A DNA stretch of 64,000 nt. It comes from Bugula neritina. Taxonomy: Eukaryota > Bryozoa > Gymnolaemata > Cheilostomatida > Bugulidae. Of this stretch, positions 61,469-64,000 are shown piece by piece. Position 1 is the stretch's first letter. Each line of letters begins with the position of its first letter. The position numbers and the translations under genes are program-made. Location of the stretch: positions 1,116,001 through 1,180,000 of the forward strand of contig CAXIUT010000183.1 of assembly GCA_964035545.1 (NCBI GenBank). The letters are read 5' to 3'. The notes beneath the pieces are model-generated. The model was given only the letters and a program-made list of their open reading frames with translations, searched no databases and was not told the origin of the DNA.

Positions 61469-61798
61469 CGAAATATATGGTAAACTACTAAAATATACTG
61501 TAACACATTGAAAAATACTGCAACATACTGAAATATACTGCGACACCTAGCAATATACTGTAACATACTGAAATATGCTCTAGCACACTGAAATACAATG
61601 CAACTTACTGAAATATACTGCAACATACTGAAATACACTGCAACATCCTACAATATGCTGAAATACACAGTAACATATTGAAATACACTGCAACACTTTG
61701 AAATATACTGCAACATACCGAAGTATATGGTAAACTACTGCAACATACTACATTATACTGAAATACACTGCAACACATTGAAATATACTGCGACATAA
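61244..61798 (+). repeat. End of unit U32 (2058 bp), beyond the 4140-bp register
   Basis: U32 (59741-61798) lacks one 540-bp module and the 270-bp duplication of its neighbours: 2868-540-270 = 2058, the same length as U22 up to its first R box. Private bases near the end are cattatactg (about 61752, for caacatactg) and cgacataact (about 61791, for cgacatacct), so the R box here starts after a instead of c. Confidence 0.88.
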
Positions 61799-63010
61799 CT
61801 AAATATACGGTAATATACTGAAATATACTGTAACACATTGAAAAATACTGCAACATACTGAAATATACTGTAACACACCGAAATATACTGCAACATACTG
61901 AAATACACTGTAACATACTGAAATACACTGCTACATACTGAAATATACTGCAACATACTGCAACATACTGAAATACACAGTAACATACTGAAATAAACTG
62001 CAACATACTACAACATATTGAAATACACTGCAACACATTGAAATATACTGCAACATACCTAAATATACGGTAATATACTGAAATTCACTGTAACGCATTG
62101 CAAAATACTGCAACATACTGAAATTCACTGCGACACACTGAAATACGCTGCAAAATACTACAACATACTGAAATAAACTGTAACATGTTGAAATACACTG
62201 CAACACATTGAAAAATACTGCAACATACTGAAATATACTGTAACACACTGAAATATACTGCAACATACTGAAATACACTGTAACATACTGAAATATACTG
62301 CAACATACTGAAATACACTGCTACATACTGAAATATACCGCAACATACTGCAACATACTGCAATACACTGTAAAATACTGAAATACACTGCAACATACTA
62401 CTACAACATATTGAAATACACTGCAACACATTGAAATACACTGCAACCTACCGAATATATGGTAAACTACTGAAATATACTGCAACGCATTGAAAAGTAC
62501 TGCAACATACTGAAATATACTGCAACATACTGAAATACACTGCTACATACTGAAATATACTGCAACGTACTGCAACATACTGCAGCATACTGAAATACAC
62601 TGTAACATACTGAAATACACTGCAACATACTACCACATATTGAAATACACTGCAACACATTGAAATGTACTGCAACATACCGAAATATATGGTAAACTAC
62701 TAAAATATACTGTAACACATTGAAAAATACTGCAACATACTGAAATATACTGCGACACCTAGCAATATACTGTAACATACTGAAATATGCTCTAGCACAC
62801 TGAAATACAATGCAACTTACTGAAATATACTGCAACATACTGAAATACACTGCAACATCCTACAATATGCTGAAACACACAGTAACATATTGAAATACAC
62901 TGCAACACTTTGAAATATACTGCAACATACCGAAATATATGGTAAACTACTGCAACATACTACAACATACTGAAATACACTGCAACACATTGAAATATAC
63001 TGCGACATAC
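61799..63010 (+). repeat. HOR unit U33, 1212 bp, shortened type with a 60-bp deletion
   Basis: Boxes lie at 61799, 62059, 62452, 62681 and 62931; intervals are 260, 393, 229, 250 and 80. Compared with the 1272-bp units, the 289-bp interval has become 229 by loss of six decamers near 62520. It has the 3-bp insertion (about 62400). Private bases include caacctacc (about 62445), tgcaacgcattg (about 62481) and gaaacacac (about 62872). Confidence 0.89.
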
Positions 63011-64000
63011 CTAAATATACGGTAATATACTGAAATATACTGCAAAACATTGAAAAACACTGCAACATACTGAAATATACTGTAACACACCGAAATATAC
63101 TGCAACATACTGAAATACACTGTAACATACTGAAATACACTGCTACATACTGAAATATACTGCAACATACTGCAACATACTGAAATACACAGTAACATAC
63201 TGAAATAAACTGCAACATACTACAACATATTGAAATACACTGCAACACATTGAAATATACTGCAACATACCTAAATATACGGTAATATACTGAAATTCAC
63301 TGTAACGCATTGCAAAATACTGCAACATACTGAAATTCACTGCGACACACTGAAATACGCTGCAAAATACTACAACATACTGAAATAAACTGTAACATGT
63401 TGAAATACACTGCAACACATTGAAAAATACTGCAACATACTGAAATATACTGTAACACACTGAAATATACTGCAACATACTGAAATACACTGTAACATAC
63501 TGAAATATACTGCAACATACTGAAATACACTGCTTCATACTGAAATATACTGCAACATACTGCAACATACTGCAATACACTGTAAAATACTGAAATACAC
63601 TGCAACATACTACAACATATTGAAATACACTGCAACACATTGAAATACACTGCAACTTATCGAATATATGGAAAACTACTGAAATATACTGTAACGCATT
63701 GAAAAAGACTGCAACATACTGAAATATATTGCGACACATTGCAATATACTGTAACATACTGAAATATGCTCTAGCACACTGAAATATACTGCAATTCGCT
63801 GAAATATACTGCAACATACTGAAATACACCGCAACATCCTACAACATACTAAAATACACTGTAACATTTCGAAATACACTGCAACACAATGAATTATACT
63901 GCAACATAACGAAATATATGGTAAACTACTGAAATATATTTTAACAAATTGAAAAATACTGCAACATACTGAAATATACTGTAACACACTGAAGTATACT
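63011..64000 (+). repeat. HOR unit U34, partial, cut by the window end
   Basis: Boxes lie at 63011, 63271, 63661 and 63910. It opens with tgcaaaacattgaaaaacac, the form found in the first half of the 270-bp duplications, but then has acacaccg, the form of the second half, so it is a further recombinant. From about 63143 it matches the start of the 2868-bp unit at a shift of 3270 (gcttcatac, gctctagcac, caacacaatg). The array continues past 64000. Confidence 0.88.

Larger units (their letters stand above)
1..64000 (+). repeat. Satellite array of a 10/20-bp unit filling the whole window
   Basis: Every stretch read is built from decamers of consensus TGMAAYAYAC, mainly alternating tgaaataYac and tgYaacatac. 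No unique sequence, inverted block or foreign insertion interrupts them. In the 20-mer consensus the + strand has 9 A, 5 C, 4 T and 2 G, so it is A/C-rich with few G. Level two is a set of GG-containing boxes every 80-390 bp; level three is HOR units of 1.2-3.7 kb; level four is larger HORs of about 3.3 kb and 4140 bp. Both window ends lie inside the array, so 64 kb is a minimum length. Host and chromosomal position cannot be read from the sequence. A satellite is near certain; a eukaryotic source is inferred from size and lack of genes. Confidence 0.97.

Noticed and set aside
1-64000. CRISPR array
   Set aside because: The units are contiguous 10- and 20-mers with no unique spacers, and no cas genes are near.
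1-64000. Iterons of a plasmid replication origin
   Set aside because: The 20-bp direct repeat has an iteron-like size, but iteron sets are a few to some tens of copies beside a rep gene. Here there are thousands and no gene.
1-64000. Telomeric repeat
   Set aside because: The decamer has no G-rich strand of the telomere type, and units vary and form HORs, unlike telomere arrays.
1-64000. tRNA, rRNA or other structured RNA genes, hairpin terminators
   Set aside because: No segment leaves the decamer pattern; the + strand has too little G for stable stems, and I saw no inverted repeats of useful length.
1-64000. Transposon or retroelement insertions
   Set aside because: No terminal inverted repeats, long terminal repeats, target-site duplications or non-satellite sequence were seen anywhere.

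Overview
The whole 64,000-base window is one satellite-type tandem repeat, cut at both ends by the window. I see no gene, RNA gene, mobile element or unique spacer. The base unit is a decamer, TGMAAYAYAC on the + strand, usually in an alternating 20-bp pair such as tgaaatacactgcaacatac. All units read in the same direction. Nothing in the sequence identifies the host. A gene-free array of this size with nested higher-order repeats (HORs) fits eukaryotic heterochromatin, such as a centromeric, pericentromeric or subtelomeric satellite, far better than a bacterium, archaeon or virus. That is inference.

The array has at least four levels. Decamers pair into 20-mers. Recurrent GG-containing 'boxes' (consensus cgaaatatatggtaaactac, or ctaaatatacggtaatatac for the R form) interrupt the decamers every 80-390 bp. 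Box-to-box segments combine into HOR units of 1212-3731 bp. These combine into larger HORs of about 3.3 kb and 4140 bp. I number units U1-U34 from the R box that follows gcgacatac.

Layout. 1-3038: two nearly identical 1519-bp units. 3039-12397: complex units of 2389, 3239 and 3731 bp with private variants. 12398-17016: hybrid units. 17017-36539: two unit types, S (1518 bp) and L (1749-1802 bp), mostly alternating as a roughly 3.3-kb dimer. 36540-40232: transition. 40233-61243: a 4140-bp HOR in 5.07 tandem copies, in which I found one base difference. 61244-64000: shortened, rearranged units.

Two observations stand out. First, every unit length equals a multiple of 10 plus the sum of a few inherited indels, so the 10-bp register has been kept over 64 kb. 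Second, unit types are mosaics, and several visible junctions fall at or beside boxes, as expected from unequal exchange. The many open frames on the minus strand are a by-product: the reverse-complement decamers lack stop codons and 10 = 1 modulo 3, so all three frames give the same Cys/Val/Tyr/Phe-rich repeat. I call none of them genes.
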